Shown: piece after piece, positions 7,991-15,205 of the stretch
How the letters are laid out: every line of letters begins with the position of its first letter
Position numbering within the stretch: position 1 is the first letter of the stretch
Assembly (NCBI GenBank): GCA_034003745.1
Contig: JAVEYA010000021.1
Span: 1 to 28,934 of the forward strand
Origin: JAVEYA01 sp034003745
GTDB taxonomy: Bacteria > Bacillota > Peptococcia > DRI-13 > PHAD01
Direction: 5' to 3'
Length of the DNA stretch: 28,934 nt
Notes under the pieces: generated by a model
What the model saw: only the letters and a program-made list of their open reading frames with translations
What the model was told of the DNA's origin: nothing
The model's database searches: none
Program-made: the position numbers and the translations under genes

Positions 7991-8035
7991 AAAACAAAAA
8001 AGAAACACAGATATTGATAAAATATCCATGTTTCT
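7991..8035 (-). terminator. Riboswitch expression-platform terminator
   Basis: Read leftward, AGAAACA and GATATT (8035-8020) pair with AATATC and TGTTTCT (8016-8001), followed by TTTTTTGTTTT. It is a strong intrinsic terminator placed between the aptamer and the dehydrogenase start codon. Confidence 0.85.
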
Positions 8036-8224
8036 CTGTATTTTTACCAGTTGGTTCTTGCCTCGTAGGTGATATCCCAGGCCTTTTCAGCCGGAGACAT
8101 TCTCTCCAAAGATTCGTCCCGCTGCCTTCCTTTTGCCTGTCAGTTTCCACGAGAAGGAAGATGGACCTTCTGTTTTGCTTCTTCGGCCTCATATATCAGG
8201 ATATGATATGATGTCTAGGGCAGC
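8001..8224 (-). promoter_or_regulatory. Glycine riboswitch, one intact aptamer plus a degenerate second one
   Basis: Read leftward, GCTGCC (8224-8219) and GGCAGC (8126-8121) close the first aptamer. Inside lie the two glycine-aptamer signatures GCCGAAGAAGCAA (from 8187) and CAGGCAAAAGGA (8139-8128). The P3 stem is AGAAGG/CCTTCT (8171-8166 and 8157-8152). Next comes TTTGGAGAG (from about 8109), then 'GGCTGAAAAGG' and 'GAGGCAAGAACC', a weak second aptamer like the 'ghost' aptamers known in singlet glycine riboswitches. The terminator at 8035-8001 is the expression platform. Family knowledge predicts a glycine-induced ON switch; the direction has not been shown here. Confidence 0.8.
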
Positions 8225-8266
8225 GTTCATCCGACCATATTCGTTTTTAAAAGATAATTTTGTTTA

Positions 8267-8296
8267 AGTATAAACGAAGGAGCCTAAAGGCGTCAA
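8267..8296 (-). promoter_or_regulatory. Promoter of the riboswitch transcript
   Basis: Read leftward, TTGACG (8296-8291), an 18-base spacer and TATACT (8272-8267). Transcription would start near 8260, about 35 bases before the first riboswitch stem. Confidence 0.6.
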
Positions 8297-8331
8297 GCGC
8301 TTTCGGCTTGCCGGCATTGCTTGCCCGGGGG

Positions 8332-8361
8332 TTGTGAGGGGATAAGTTTGTACGCTATAAT
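8332..8361 (+). promoter_or_regulatory. Promoter P1 of the aminotransferase gene
   Basis: TTGTGA (8332-8337), an 18-base spacer and a perfect TATAAT (8356-8361), about 95 bases upstream of the start codon. Confidence 0.6.
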
Positions 8362-8391
8362 GAATTCAGCCCAAATTGTAAAAAAGCGAAG

Positions 8392-8421
8392 TTGTGATAG
8401 GATGGCAGAGATGCTTAAAAT
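8392..8421 (+). promoter_or_regulatory. Possible promoter P2 of the aminotransferase gene
   Basis: TTGTGA (8392-8397), an 18-base spacer and TAAAAT (8416-8421). The boxes repeat the -35 sequence and spacing of P1 exactly 60 bases downstream. Confidence 0.4.
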
Positions 8422-8455
8422 AACAATAAAATTAAAAAATGAGGTGGAATAAGTA

Positions 8456-9796
8456 ATGACTGTACTTCCTGTGGGAAAAGAAATCGCTGAAATCTCCATG
8501 CAATATAATCTTCATGCCTGGAGCGTCCAAGGGTCCGCCCCCATTGCCATGACCAGGGGTGAAGGCGTCTATTTCTGGGACACCGACGGCAAACGCTACT
8601 TTGATATGTCCTCACAGCTGGTTAATCTGAATATCGGCTACGGCAACAAAAAAGTGATCAAAGCCATCCAGAATCAGGCCGAGCGCCTGGCTTACGTTGC
8701 GCCGTCGCTGGCCGTAGACGTCAAATCACAATTAGCCAAGATGATTATTGAGGTATCTCCCGATAACATGGGCAAAGTGTTTTTCACTTTAGGCGGCTCC
8801 GACGCCAACGAAAGCGCCATTAAAATTGCCCGTATGTATACCGGAAGGCACAAATATTTTTCCCGTTACCTGTCTTATCACGGTTCCACTTTCGCCGCCG
8901 GCAACCTGAGCGGAGAACCCCGGCGCTATACTATGGAGCCGGGCTTCCCCGGATTCATCAAATTCTTTGACCCCTACATCTACCGCGCGCCCGTGCCCTT
9001 TGCGAATGAAGAAGCTGCGACGGCCTACTATCTGGGACAACTGAGAACGCAAATTATTTACGAGGGTTATGAATCCGTCGCCGCGATTTTCGTGGAGACC
9101 GTCACCGGCTCCAATGGCGTCATCATTCCGCCCCAAGGGTATTTGCAGGGCATCCGCAAGATCTGCGACGAGTTTGGCGTTCTGATGGTCTGCGACGAAG
9201 TGATGGCCGGCTTTGGCCGCACCGGAGAATGGTTTGCTTTCAATCATGCCGGCGTCAAGCCGGACCTGGTTACCTTTGCCAAAGGCATTACCAGCGGCTA
9301 TGCACCGCTGGGCGGAGTCATTGTTTCCAAGAAGATTTCAGATTACTTCAATGAAGCCTATTTCAACTGCGGCCTGACCTACTCCGGGCATCCCCTGGGC
9401 TGCGCCGCCGGCATTGCTTCCATTGAATACTATAAGGAAACCAAACTCATTGAACAAACCAAGGAGCGCGGCGTGTTCTTAGGAAAGCTTCTGGAAGCGC
9501 TCAAAGAAAAGCATCCTTGCGTGGGCGACGTCCGTTATATTGGACTGTTCTCTGCCGTTGAGCTGGTCAAAGACAAGAAGACAAAAGAGCCGCTGGTGGA
9601 GGTCAGGACCCTGGGGGCGAATAAGACCATGAAGGGCATCACCGCCCAATTGGCTGCCAAAGGATTTTATACTTACGCGCACCGTAATTCCATCATCGTG
9701 GCCCCGCCGCTGATTATCAGCGAAGCCGAACTGACCGAAGCCCTGGGTATTCTGGATGAAGTCCTCTTGGAAGTAGATAAGATGATAGCTAATTAG
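8456..9796 (+). CDS. Class-III PLP-dependent aminotransferase (omega-amino acid/taurine:pyruvate type)
   Basis: A 446-residue fold-type-I aminotransferase, starting at ATG 8456 behind GAGGTGG. Visible features are GGSDANESA (113-121, phosphate binding), YHGSTFAAGN (141-150), the VETVTG glutamate (214), CDEV with the pyridine-nitrogen aspartate (247) and FAKGITSGY with the PLP lysine (276). Members of this branch move the terminal amino group of beta-alanine, taurine, putrescine or similar amines to pyruvate or another keto acid. It is divergent from the glycine-riboswitch dehydrogenase and shares the promoter region with it, next to an amine-type importer, so it may act in the same pathway. 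The exact amine donor cannot be told from sequence; no taurine-pathway partner such as Xsc is in the window. Confidence 0.88.
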   Translation: MTVLPVGKEIAEISMQYNLHAWSVQGSAPIAMTRGEGVYFWDTDGKRYFDMSSQLVNLNIGYGNKKVIKAIQNQAERLAYVAPSLAVDVKSQLAKMIIEVSPDNMGKVFFTLGGSDANESAIKIARMYTGRHKYFSRYLSYHGSTFAAGNLSGEPRRYTMEPGFPGFIKFFDPYIYRAPVPFANEEAATAYYLGQLRTQIIYEGYESVAAIFVETVTGSNGVIIPPQGYLQGIRKICDEFGVLMVCDEVMAGFGRTGEWFAFNHAGVKPDLVTFAKGITSGYAPLGGVIVSKKISDYFNEAYFNCGLTYSGHPLGCAAGIASIEYYKETKLIEQTKERGVFLGKLLEALKEKHPCVGDVRYIGLFSAVELVKDKKTKEPLVEVRTLGANKTMKGITAQLAAKGFYTYAHRNSIIVAPPLIISEAELTEALGILDEVLLEVDKMIAN

Positions 9797-9849
9797 ATGT
9801 ATCCGTACAGGACTTGTTTCCGACCTGAAATTTAAAATCGCATAATTTA

Positions 9850-9880
9850 GGGCTGCTCTGAATTGAGCAGCCCGTTTCAA
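9850..9880. terminator. Terminator between convergent aminotransferase and hydrolase genes
   Basis: GGGCTGCTC (9850-9858) and GAGCAGCCC (9865-9873) form a 9-bp perfect stem with a 6-base loop. The T-runs are short on both strands; it probably serves both genes. Confidence 0.65.
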
Positions 9881-9883
9881 TCT

Positions 9884-10867
9884 CTATACTAGATACTTTT
9901 TGAAAAACTCCGCCGATTCGCGAAGGGCTTCTTCCGCCCCGGGCAGCATGCTGCTGTAATGCAGGAAAGCATGGGCATAGCCTTTTTTCATGGAAAACTC
10001 AACCGTGTGGCCCTTGGCCTTCAGGATCTCATGCAGCACCTTGCTGTCATCCGCCAGCGGGTCAAGTTCACAGCCTAAGATATAGGTAGCAGGCATTCTT
10101 TGGGTATAGTCCCGGTCAATCATCGGCGCTGCAGTTTTTTCTTCATCCGCAAAGGCCTGCTCATATCTGTCCAGATTACTGAAGGTCAACCCGTCCCAGT
10201 ACCCTCCGTACAATCTGCGGGAAAGCGAATCGGCAAGTCCTACCGTCCCGTAATATAAAAGCAGGGTCCGGATAAAAGAGACGTCCTGCCCGGAATCTCG
10301 CCGGTCCAGGAAAGCGCCAAGGCTGATGAATGCACCGGCGGAATCGCCGGCATAACTGAGCAGTTCCGGGTTGATCCGGAACCGGGAGGCATTGGCGCGG
10401 ATATAATCCGTAACAAAAGCGGCCTCCTGCAGTGGAACGGGATATTTGAATTCCGGCGCCAGCTTATAATCGACGGCGACAACGTTGGCGCCGCTATACA
10501 GGCACAGCCTGGAGACGATGCCGTCATGTGAATCCAGTCCGCCTACGATAAACCCGCCCCCATGAAAATAGATAATGCAGGGTTTATCGTTTTTTTCGTC
10601 GTTGCGGTACAGTCGAAGGGGCAGCTTACCGCAGGGGCCGTCCAGGATCAGGTCTTCTTTGGCGAAGACCGGGGGCGCATTTTTGTTCCATACCCGGCGC
10701 GCCAGATTATAGACCGCCTTTTCATCTTTTAGGTGCGGATATTCTATACTTATTTTTTTAAAATTCTCCATATCGGCCAGCAGAGCTTTTTTCATTTGTG
10801 CATCCATCAAGGCCAGGGAATCCGGTTTGTTTTTTTCAATAATACGGTAGGTCTCAACGGTTTTCAT
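9884..10867 (-). CDS. Alpha/beta hydrolase of the HSL/acetyl-esterase family
   Basis: A 327-residue carboxylic-ester hydrolase (Abhydrolase_3). ATG 10867 is chosen, with AAGGAAAGGA upstream at a rather long spacing; the frame is open to a TTG at 10912. The oxyanion-hole motif is FHGGGF (101-106). The nucleophile elbow GDSAG (174-178) gives Ser176, and Asp269 (ELDP) and His299 (YAHAF) complete the triad. There is no signal peptide, so it is cytoplasmic. The N-terminal 80 residues form the usual cap. The substrate is probably a short acyl ester; there is no contextual clue beyond divergence from the catalase gene. Confidence 0.88.
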   Translation of the reverse strand: MKTVETYRIIEKNKPDSLALMDAQMKKALLADMENFKKISIEYPHLKDEKAVYNLARRVWNKNAPPVFAKEDLILDGPCGKLPLRLYRNDEKNDKPCIIYFHGGGFIVGGLDSHDGIVSRLCLYSGANVVAVDYKLAPEFKYPVPLQEAAFVTDYIRANASRFRINPELLSYAGDSAGAFISLGAFLDRRDSGQDVSFIRTLLLYYGTVGLADSLSRRLYGGYWDGLTFSNLDRYEQAFADEEKTAAPMIDRDYTQRMPATYILGCELDPLADDSKVLHEILKAKGHTVEFSMKKGYAHAFLHYSSMLPGAEEALRESAEFFKKYLV

Positions 10868-10904
10868 GATTTGGGCGGTTCCTTTCCTTATATCTCTTTT
10901 AATA

Positions 10905-10937
10905 CCAATCAATCAAGCGATTGGGCTATTATTATAA
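10905..10937. promoter_or_regulatory. Possible operator between hydrolase and catalase genes
   Basis: CCAATC (10905-10910) and GATTGG (10919-10924) form a small inverted repeat, and ATTATAA (10931-10937) matches one half of a PerR box. The other PerR half is missing, so this is only a weak hint of peroxide-responsive control. Confidence 0.2.
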
Positions 10938-10991
10938 CAACAAATTTTGGGTTTGTATATCTTTTATCCTCCCTGATTCCTTGCCTGGCAT

Positions 10992-11044
10992 AAAACCCCA
11001 ACCCCATTGGGATACTAAAGTTAACCAATCGGGAAAGGGGTTTT
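10992..11044 (+). promoter_or_regulatory. Hairpin sequestering the catalase ribosome-binding site
   Basis: AAAACCCC (10992-10999) pairs with GGGGTTTT (11037-11044), and CCCATTGG (11003-11010) pairs with CCAATCGGG (11025-11033) with one bulged C. The 3' arm contains the whole GGGAAAGGGG Shine-Dalgarno stretch, and the start codon follows five bases after the hairpin. This looks like a translational control element. Confidence 0.55.
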
Positions 11045-11049
11045 ATAAT

Positions 11050-13185
11050 TTGCAGAAGAATGAGCAGCTCCAAGAGTATACGGTAGATGATTTGGGCCAA
11101 AAGCTTACCACCAATAGCGGAGTCAGACTCACCAATACCGACGATTCCTTAAAGGCAGGGGAGCGGGGGCCGACTCTGCTGGAGGATTTTCATTTTCGGG
11201 AGAAAATTTCCCATTTCGACCATGAGCGCATTCCGGAACGGGTGGTGCACGCGCGCGGCTTCGGCGCCCACGGCTATTTTGAGTTATACGAATCCATGGC
11301 CGAATACACCAAGGCCAAATTTCTGCAGACCCCCGGCGCGAAGACGCCGGTCTTCGTCCGCTTCTCCACTGTTGCCGGTTCCAAAGGTTCAGCCGACACT
11401 GTACGCGATGTACGCGGCTTTGCTACGAAATTTTATACCGAAGACGGCAATTTCGATATCGTGGGCAATAACATTCCTGTTTTTTTCATTCAGGACGCTA
11501 TCAAATTTCCGGATGTGATTCATGCGGTCAAGCCGGAACCGCATAACGAAATACCGCAGGCAACCACTGCCCATGATACCTTTTGGGATTTTGTCATCAG
11601 CGATCCGGAAACAGCGCATATGGTCATGTGGGTCATGTCCGACCGGGCCATTCCCCGCAGCTTCCGGATGATGGAAGGCTTTGGCGTCAACACCTTCCGC
11701 TTTATTAACGCGCAGGGCCGGGCCAGGTTTGTGAAGTTTCATTGGAAGCCCCTTTTAGGCGTTCATTCCCTGATGCGTGACGAAGCCCAGAAACTTTCGG
11801 GCAAGGACCCGGATTTTCACCGCCGTGACCTTTGGGACGCCATTGAGCAGGGCAATTACCCGGAGTATGAATTGGGCGTGCAGATGATTGAGGAAGACCG
11901 GGAATTTGCCTTTGATTTCGATATCCTTGACCCGACCAAGTTATGGCCCGAAGAAGTGGTCCCGGTAAAAATTATCGGCAAGCTGACCTTGGACCGCAAT
12001 GTGGATAATTTCTTTGCCGAGACCGAGCAAGTCGCTTTTTGTCCCGCCAACATTGTATCCGGTATTGATTTCAGCAACGATCCGCTCTTGCAGGGCCGGT
12101 TATTTTCCTATGAGGATACGCAACTTTCCCGCCTGGGCGGTCCCAATTTCCGGGAGATTCCTATCAACCGGCCGCTCGCGCCGGTACACAATAACCAGCG
12201 CGACGGCATGCACCGTATGCGCATCAATACCGGGCCGGTCAGCTATTTTCCCAATACATTGGGCCAAAATACACCTGGACCCGCCGATGAGGCGGAAGGG
12301 GGCTTTGTCCACTATACCCAGCGTGTGGACGGATATAAGATACGCGGGCGTTCGGAGAGCTTCCGCGACCATTACAGCCAGGCCACGCTGTTTTGGAACA
12401 GCATGTCCCCGGCGGAAAAGGAGCACATCATCGATGCGTTCCACTTTGAGGTAGGCAGTGTCAAGAATAAAAATATCAAACAAAAAGTGGCGGATATGTT
12501 CGCAAATGTTGACCCGGAGCTGGCCGCACAGATCGCTTCCGGCATCGGGGTGAATCCGCCGGCGCAGCCGGAACAAAAAAATCCGGCGGGGATGGCGGCC
12601 TCGCCCGCACTCAGCCAGGAAAACACCGTCAAATCAGCCAAGACCAGAAAAGTGGCCATTCTGGTGGAAAACGGTTTCTGCCCTCAAGCGTATGCCACAA
12701 TGACCGCTGCGCTCTCTGCTGCCGGAGCTGCCTTCGAGACCGTGAGCTGCACGCTTGCGCCCCTTACGGATAAAGAAGGAGGTACGCTGGAACCGTATAA
12801 ATCTTTGACTACGGCGGGTTCTTTGCTTTACGACGGGGTGTTTGTTCCCGGCGGCGCCGACAGTATTAATTCTTTGCAAGCAAATGTGGATGCGCGGGCT
12901 TTCATTAACGAAGCCTTGCAGCACGCTAAGACGATTGGCGCCACGAATGAAGCGGCGGATTTACTTAATATGACGGAAGCGGCTGAGTTTTTATCCGCGC
13001 TCCCTGCGCAGACGCCGGAACCGTGGATTTCTCAGGGCATCGTCGTCAGCAAGGGAGCAGCAGATTTAGCGCCCTTTGCTCAGGAATTCATCCGGCAGTT
13101 GTCTGGGCACCGCCATTGGGCCAGGGTGGCCAAAGCGCAGAACCAGCCCGCTGCGGATGAAGGTAAAGTACTGGTTACCCGCTAA
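11050..13185 (+). CDS. katE: Large-subunit (clade 2, KatE/HPII-type) heme catalase
   Basis: A 711-residue monofunctional catalase that breaks hydrogen peroxide into water and oxygen. The chosen start is TTG 11050, nine bases after GGGAAAGGGG; the in-frame extension to 10921 has no ribosome-binding site and runs through the leader hairpin. The catalytic His67 is in 'RVVHARGFGAHG', Asn140 is in 'VGNNIPVFF' and the heme-ligand Tyr354 is in 'RLFSYEDTQ'. Residues from about 531 ('KTRKVAILVENGF') to the end form the extra DJ-1/glutamine-amidotransferase-like domain typical of the large catalases. It is monocistronic, with a strong terminator. All core residues are present. Confidence 0.95.
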   Translation: MQKNEQLQEYTVDDLGQKLTTNSGVRLTNTDDSLKAGERGPTLLEDFHFREKISHFDHERIPERVVHARGFGAHGYFELYESMAEYTKAKFLQTPGAKTPVFVRFSTVAGSKGSADTVRDVRGFATKFYTEDGNFDIVGNNIPVFFIQDAIKFPDVIHAVKPEPHNEIPQATTAHDTFWDFVISDPETAHMVMWVMSDRAIPRSFRMMEGFGVNTFRFINAQGRARFVKFHWKPLLGVHSLMRDEAQKLSGKDPDFHRRDLWDAIEQGNYPEYELGVQMIEEDREFAFDFDILDPTKLWPEEVVPVKIIGKLTLDRNVDNFFAETEQVAFCPANIVSGIDFSNDPLLQGRLFSYEDTQLSRLGGPNFREIPINRPLAPVHNNQRDGMHRMRINTGPVSYFPNTLGQNTPGPADEAEGGFVHYTQRVDGYKIRGRSESFRDHYSQATLFWNSMSPAEKEHIIDAFHFEVGSVKNKNIKQKVADMFANVDPELAAQIASGIGVNPPAQPEQKNPAGMAASPALSQENTVKSAKTRKVAILVENGFCPQAYATMTAALSAAGAAFETVSCTLAPLTDKEGGTLEPYKSLTTAGSLLYDGVFVPGGADSINSLQANVDARAFINEALQHAKTIGATNEAADLLNMTEAAEFLSALPAQTPEPWISQGIVVSKGAADLAPFAQEFIRQLSGHRHWARVAKAQNQPAADEGKVLVTR

Positions 13186-13206
13186 GTAAAAAGTTGCTTT
13201 CTTTTT

Positions 13207-13255
13207 AAAAGGAGGTCCAAGCCGAGTAAAGGCCTGGACCTCCTTTTATTTTTCT
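13207..13255 (+). terminator. Strong catalase terminator
   Basis: AAAAGGAGGTCCA and GCC (13207-13223) pair with GGC and TGGACCTCCTTTT (13231-13247) apart from one mismatch, followed by ATTTTTC. A textbook intrinsic terminator. Confidence 0.9.
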
Positions 13256-13328
13256 TTAGGCAGGTTTTGTCGCTTTAGTGGCCTCTTGAATATAATGATA
13301 GAGATTGCAAAATGGGGAGAGAAAAGGA

Positions 13329-14174
13329 ATGGAAAATCAGAAGAAAAATATTATATATGATACCGTGCAGCAAGAAGAGATACAGGCAATCATTGCTGCG
13401 GGCGGTTACGCATATGACTGGAAGCAGAATATTTTCTACACGCCGCATGACCCCTGGCAAAAGCAATTCGGCTATTGCCGGCTCTATGATGAGGCTGCTC
13501 CGGTTATGGCCATGGTAATCGACAGCGAACCGATTGAATTTGAATATGACGGGAAAAGATGGCTGATCGAGCTTTGGAAAGGGCAGTATGGCATTACTAC
13601 CGGCTGTGAAATCGGTGTTTATTACACGACAGAGCCGGATGTGGAAATACCGGGCGTCTTTACCGGACCCCTTTATTTTGGCGCAAGCGATGAGGAGTAT
13701 TTGACCATGTTCTGTTTTTTGGAAAAGAACGGAACCGGTTTATTCAGCAGAACGGGTACGCACTGGTGGCTGACCGGCTTTGTCCTGGGGGAGTTTTCCG
13801 AGCCGGAGGAGCTGACGATGATCGCTTTGATTACCTTGAAAAATGAGGAGATGTGCGCTGCCTTTATCAAAGCACTGCAGGAGCTGGGTTACTCAGACAG
13901 AGAGTATGTGTTAAGAGGCACTACCGTGGTGATTACCTTTACCAAGCCGCACTCGAAGCAACCTGCATCTCGTTACAGCCCGATCAGCCGGGCCGCTCAG
14001 GTGATGAATAAACTCAACTGCCAACTTTACAATTTCTTCACCGCAAACATGGAAAATATGTACGAGAGCCTTAAAACCATCCGGCAAAAATCTCCGGCTC
14101 TGTACAGCCTGTTTTTGGATTCGACGAAATCAGCCAAAGCCGAGATACTGGAGAAACTGCTGAAACCTGAATAA
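13329..14174 (+). CDS. DUF4474 domain protein
   Basis: A 281-residue soluble protein. ATG 13329 is eight bases after GGGGAGA; an in-frame TTG at 13305 lacks a site. The N-terminal half ('AGGYAYDWKQNIFYTPHD', 'FGYCRLYDEAAPV', then 'KRWLIELWKGQYGITTG') matches what I know as DUF4474, a domain common in Clostridia and Negativicutes and of unknown role. The conserved aromatic and acidic residues suggest a ligand- or lipid-facing domain, but this is speculative. The C-terminal part is helical and basic. There is no signal peptide and no membrane segment beyond a weak hydrophobic stretch. The metallophosphoesterase gene follows after 22 bases, so the two are probably co-transcribed. Confidence 0.75.
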   Translation: MENQKKNIIYDTVQQEEIQAIIAAGGYAYDWKQNIFYTPHDPWQKQFGYCRLYDEAAPVMAMVIDSEPIEFEYDGKRWLIELWKGQYGITTGCEIGVYYTTEPDVEIPGVFTGPLYFGASDEEYLTMFCFLEKNGTGLFSRTGTHWWLTGFVLGEFSEPEELTMIALITLKNEEMCAAFIKALQELGYSDREYVLRGTTVVITFTKPHSKQPASRYSPISRAAQVMNKLNCQLYNFFTANMENMYESLKTIRQKSPALYSLFLDSTKSAKAEILEKLLKPE

Positions 14175-14196
14175 GCCGGATAGAAGGTGTTTAAGT

Positions 14197-15087
14197 ATGA
14201 CGAGAATGCAGCGCATCTCTAAGTCTTACCGCAAGGCGCATGAAGTAATATTCGATGATTCCTCCAAAATCGTGATTATGAATGATATTCACCGGGGGAA
14301 CGGGAGCGAGGCGGATGACTTTGCGAAGAATCAGAACAAGTATTATGCGGCTTTGGAACTGTACAATCAAAATAAGTATACCTATATCGAACTGGGAGAC
14401 GGCGACGAATTATGGGAGAATGATTTCGCCGAAGTAGCGGAAACACACAGCCGGATTTATCAGCTGATGTCGCAATTTTATGAAGAGGGCAGATTGTACG
14501 TTGTTTACGGCAATCACGACATTATCAAGAGAAATAATCCCCGCCTCCTGGAAGGGTATTTTGACCCTGTCCTAAAAAAAAATATTCCCTTATTCCCGGG
14601 AATAACGATTCATGAAAGTATTATTTTAAAATATGCCCCCACAGGCTACCAACTCGTCTTAATGCATGGACACCAGGCGGATGTGTTCAATGATACGTAT
14701 TGGCGGGTCGCCAGATTCCTGGTGCGCTATCTCTGGCAGCCGCTGCAGCTTATCGGCGTCAAGGACCCCACCAGAGCGGCCAAAAACAACTTTTTAAGGA
14801 AAATGATCGACAAGATCCTGATACAATGGACGGATCAGGAAAAAAAGCTGCTTATTGCCGGCCATACCCATAGAACCGTATTCCCCGGGCAGGGGGACCC
14901 GCTGTACTTCAACAGCGGCTGCTGCGTCCTGCCCCGGCACATTACGGCGCTGGAGATAACGGGAGGGGCTATCTCGCTGGTCCAATGGAGCCATAAAACA
15001 AGGCCTGACGGAACGGTTTACATCGGTAAAGACGTTCTGGCAGGCCCGGTCGGCATTCATAACTATTTTACTCGGTTTTATCCTTAA
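14197..15087 (+). CDS. Calcineurin-like metallophosphoesterase
   Basis: A 296-residue phosphoesterase with a complete two-metal site: ND-I-H (Asp30, His32), GDGDE (68-72), GNHD (105-108), HGH (157-159) and GHTH (222-225). These motifs coordinate Mn/Fe/Zn in enzymes that cleave phosphomono- or diesters. The start ATG 14197 is preceded by GAAGGTG. No signal peptide is visible, so it acts in the cytoplasm or at the inner membrane face. The overall shape recalls UDP-2,3-diacylglucosamine hydrolase-like proteins, but I cannot assign a substrate. Its 3' end overlaps the convergent small decarboxylase-gamma gene by 20 bases. Confidence 0.88.
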   Translation: MTRMQRISKSYRKAHEVIFDDSSKIVIMNDIHRGNGSEADDFAKNQNKYYAALELYNQNKYTYIELGDGDELWENDFAEVAETHSRIYQLMSQFYEEGRLYVVYGNHDIIKRNNPRLLEGYFDPVLKKNIPLFPGITIHESIILKYAPTGYQLVLMHGHQADVFNDTYWRVARFLVRYLWQPLQLIGVKDPTRAAKNNFLRKMIDKILIQWTDQEKKLLIAGHTHRTVFPGQGDPLYFNSGCCVLPRHITALEITGGAISLVQWSHKTRPDGTVYIGKDVLAGPVGIHNYFTRFYP

Positions 15088-15193
15088 AGACATTGGCCAG
15101 GATATTGATCATGAGATACAAAAGTATCAGGGAGATGAAGACGCCTCCCAGTCCGAGGGCGGTCAGCTGTAAGGCAAGAAATATATTATCCAT
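15068..15193 (-). CDS. Na+-translocating decarboxylase gamma-like subunit (OadG family), 41 aa
   Basis: A very short gene directly downstream of the decarboxylase beta gene, 12 bases after its stop. ATG 15193 is preceded by AAAGGAGGA with ideal spacing. The product is a single membrane helix (about residues 12-34) with a charged C-terminus (FKDKTE), the usual form of the minimal OadG/gamma subunits that hold the alpha and beta subunits together. The product is shorter than classical OadG (about 80 residues) and lacks its histidine/acid-rich tail. Its 3' end overlaps the end of the convergent phosphoesterase gene. Confidence 0.7.
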   Translation of the reverse strand: MDNIFLALQLTALGLGGVFISLILLYLMINILANVFKDKTE

Positions 15194-15205
15194 TATAATC
15201 CTCCT

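Noticed and set aside
7923..8192. Ninety-residue N-terminal extension of the riboswitch-controlled dehydrogenase reading frame
   Set aside because: It overlaps the riboswitch and terminator, has no ribosome-binding site, and a strong site precedes the ATG at 7922 where the Rossmann fold begins.
8456..9796. Firm call as taurine:pyruvate aminotransferase
   Set aside because: The fold and motifs fit the broader omega-aminotransferase group; no sulfoacetaldehyde-processing gene is in the window.
10923..10937. PerR box upstream of the catalase
   Set aside because: Only one half-site (ATTATAA) is present; the other half does not match beyond chance.
10921..11049. Forty-three-residue N-terminal extension of the catalase
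   Set aside because: No ribosome-binding site, unlike catalase N-termini, and it covers the leader hairpin; TTG 11050 has a good Shine-Dalgarno sequence.
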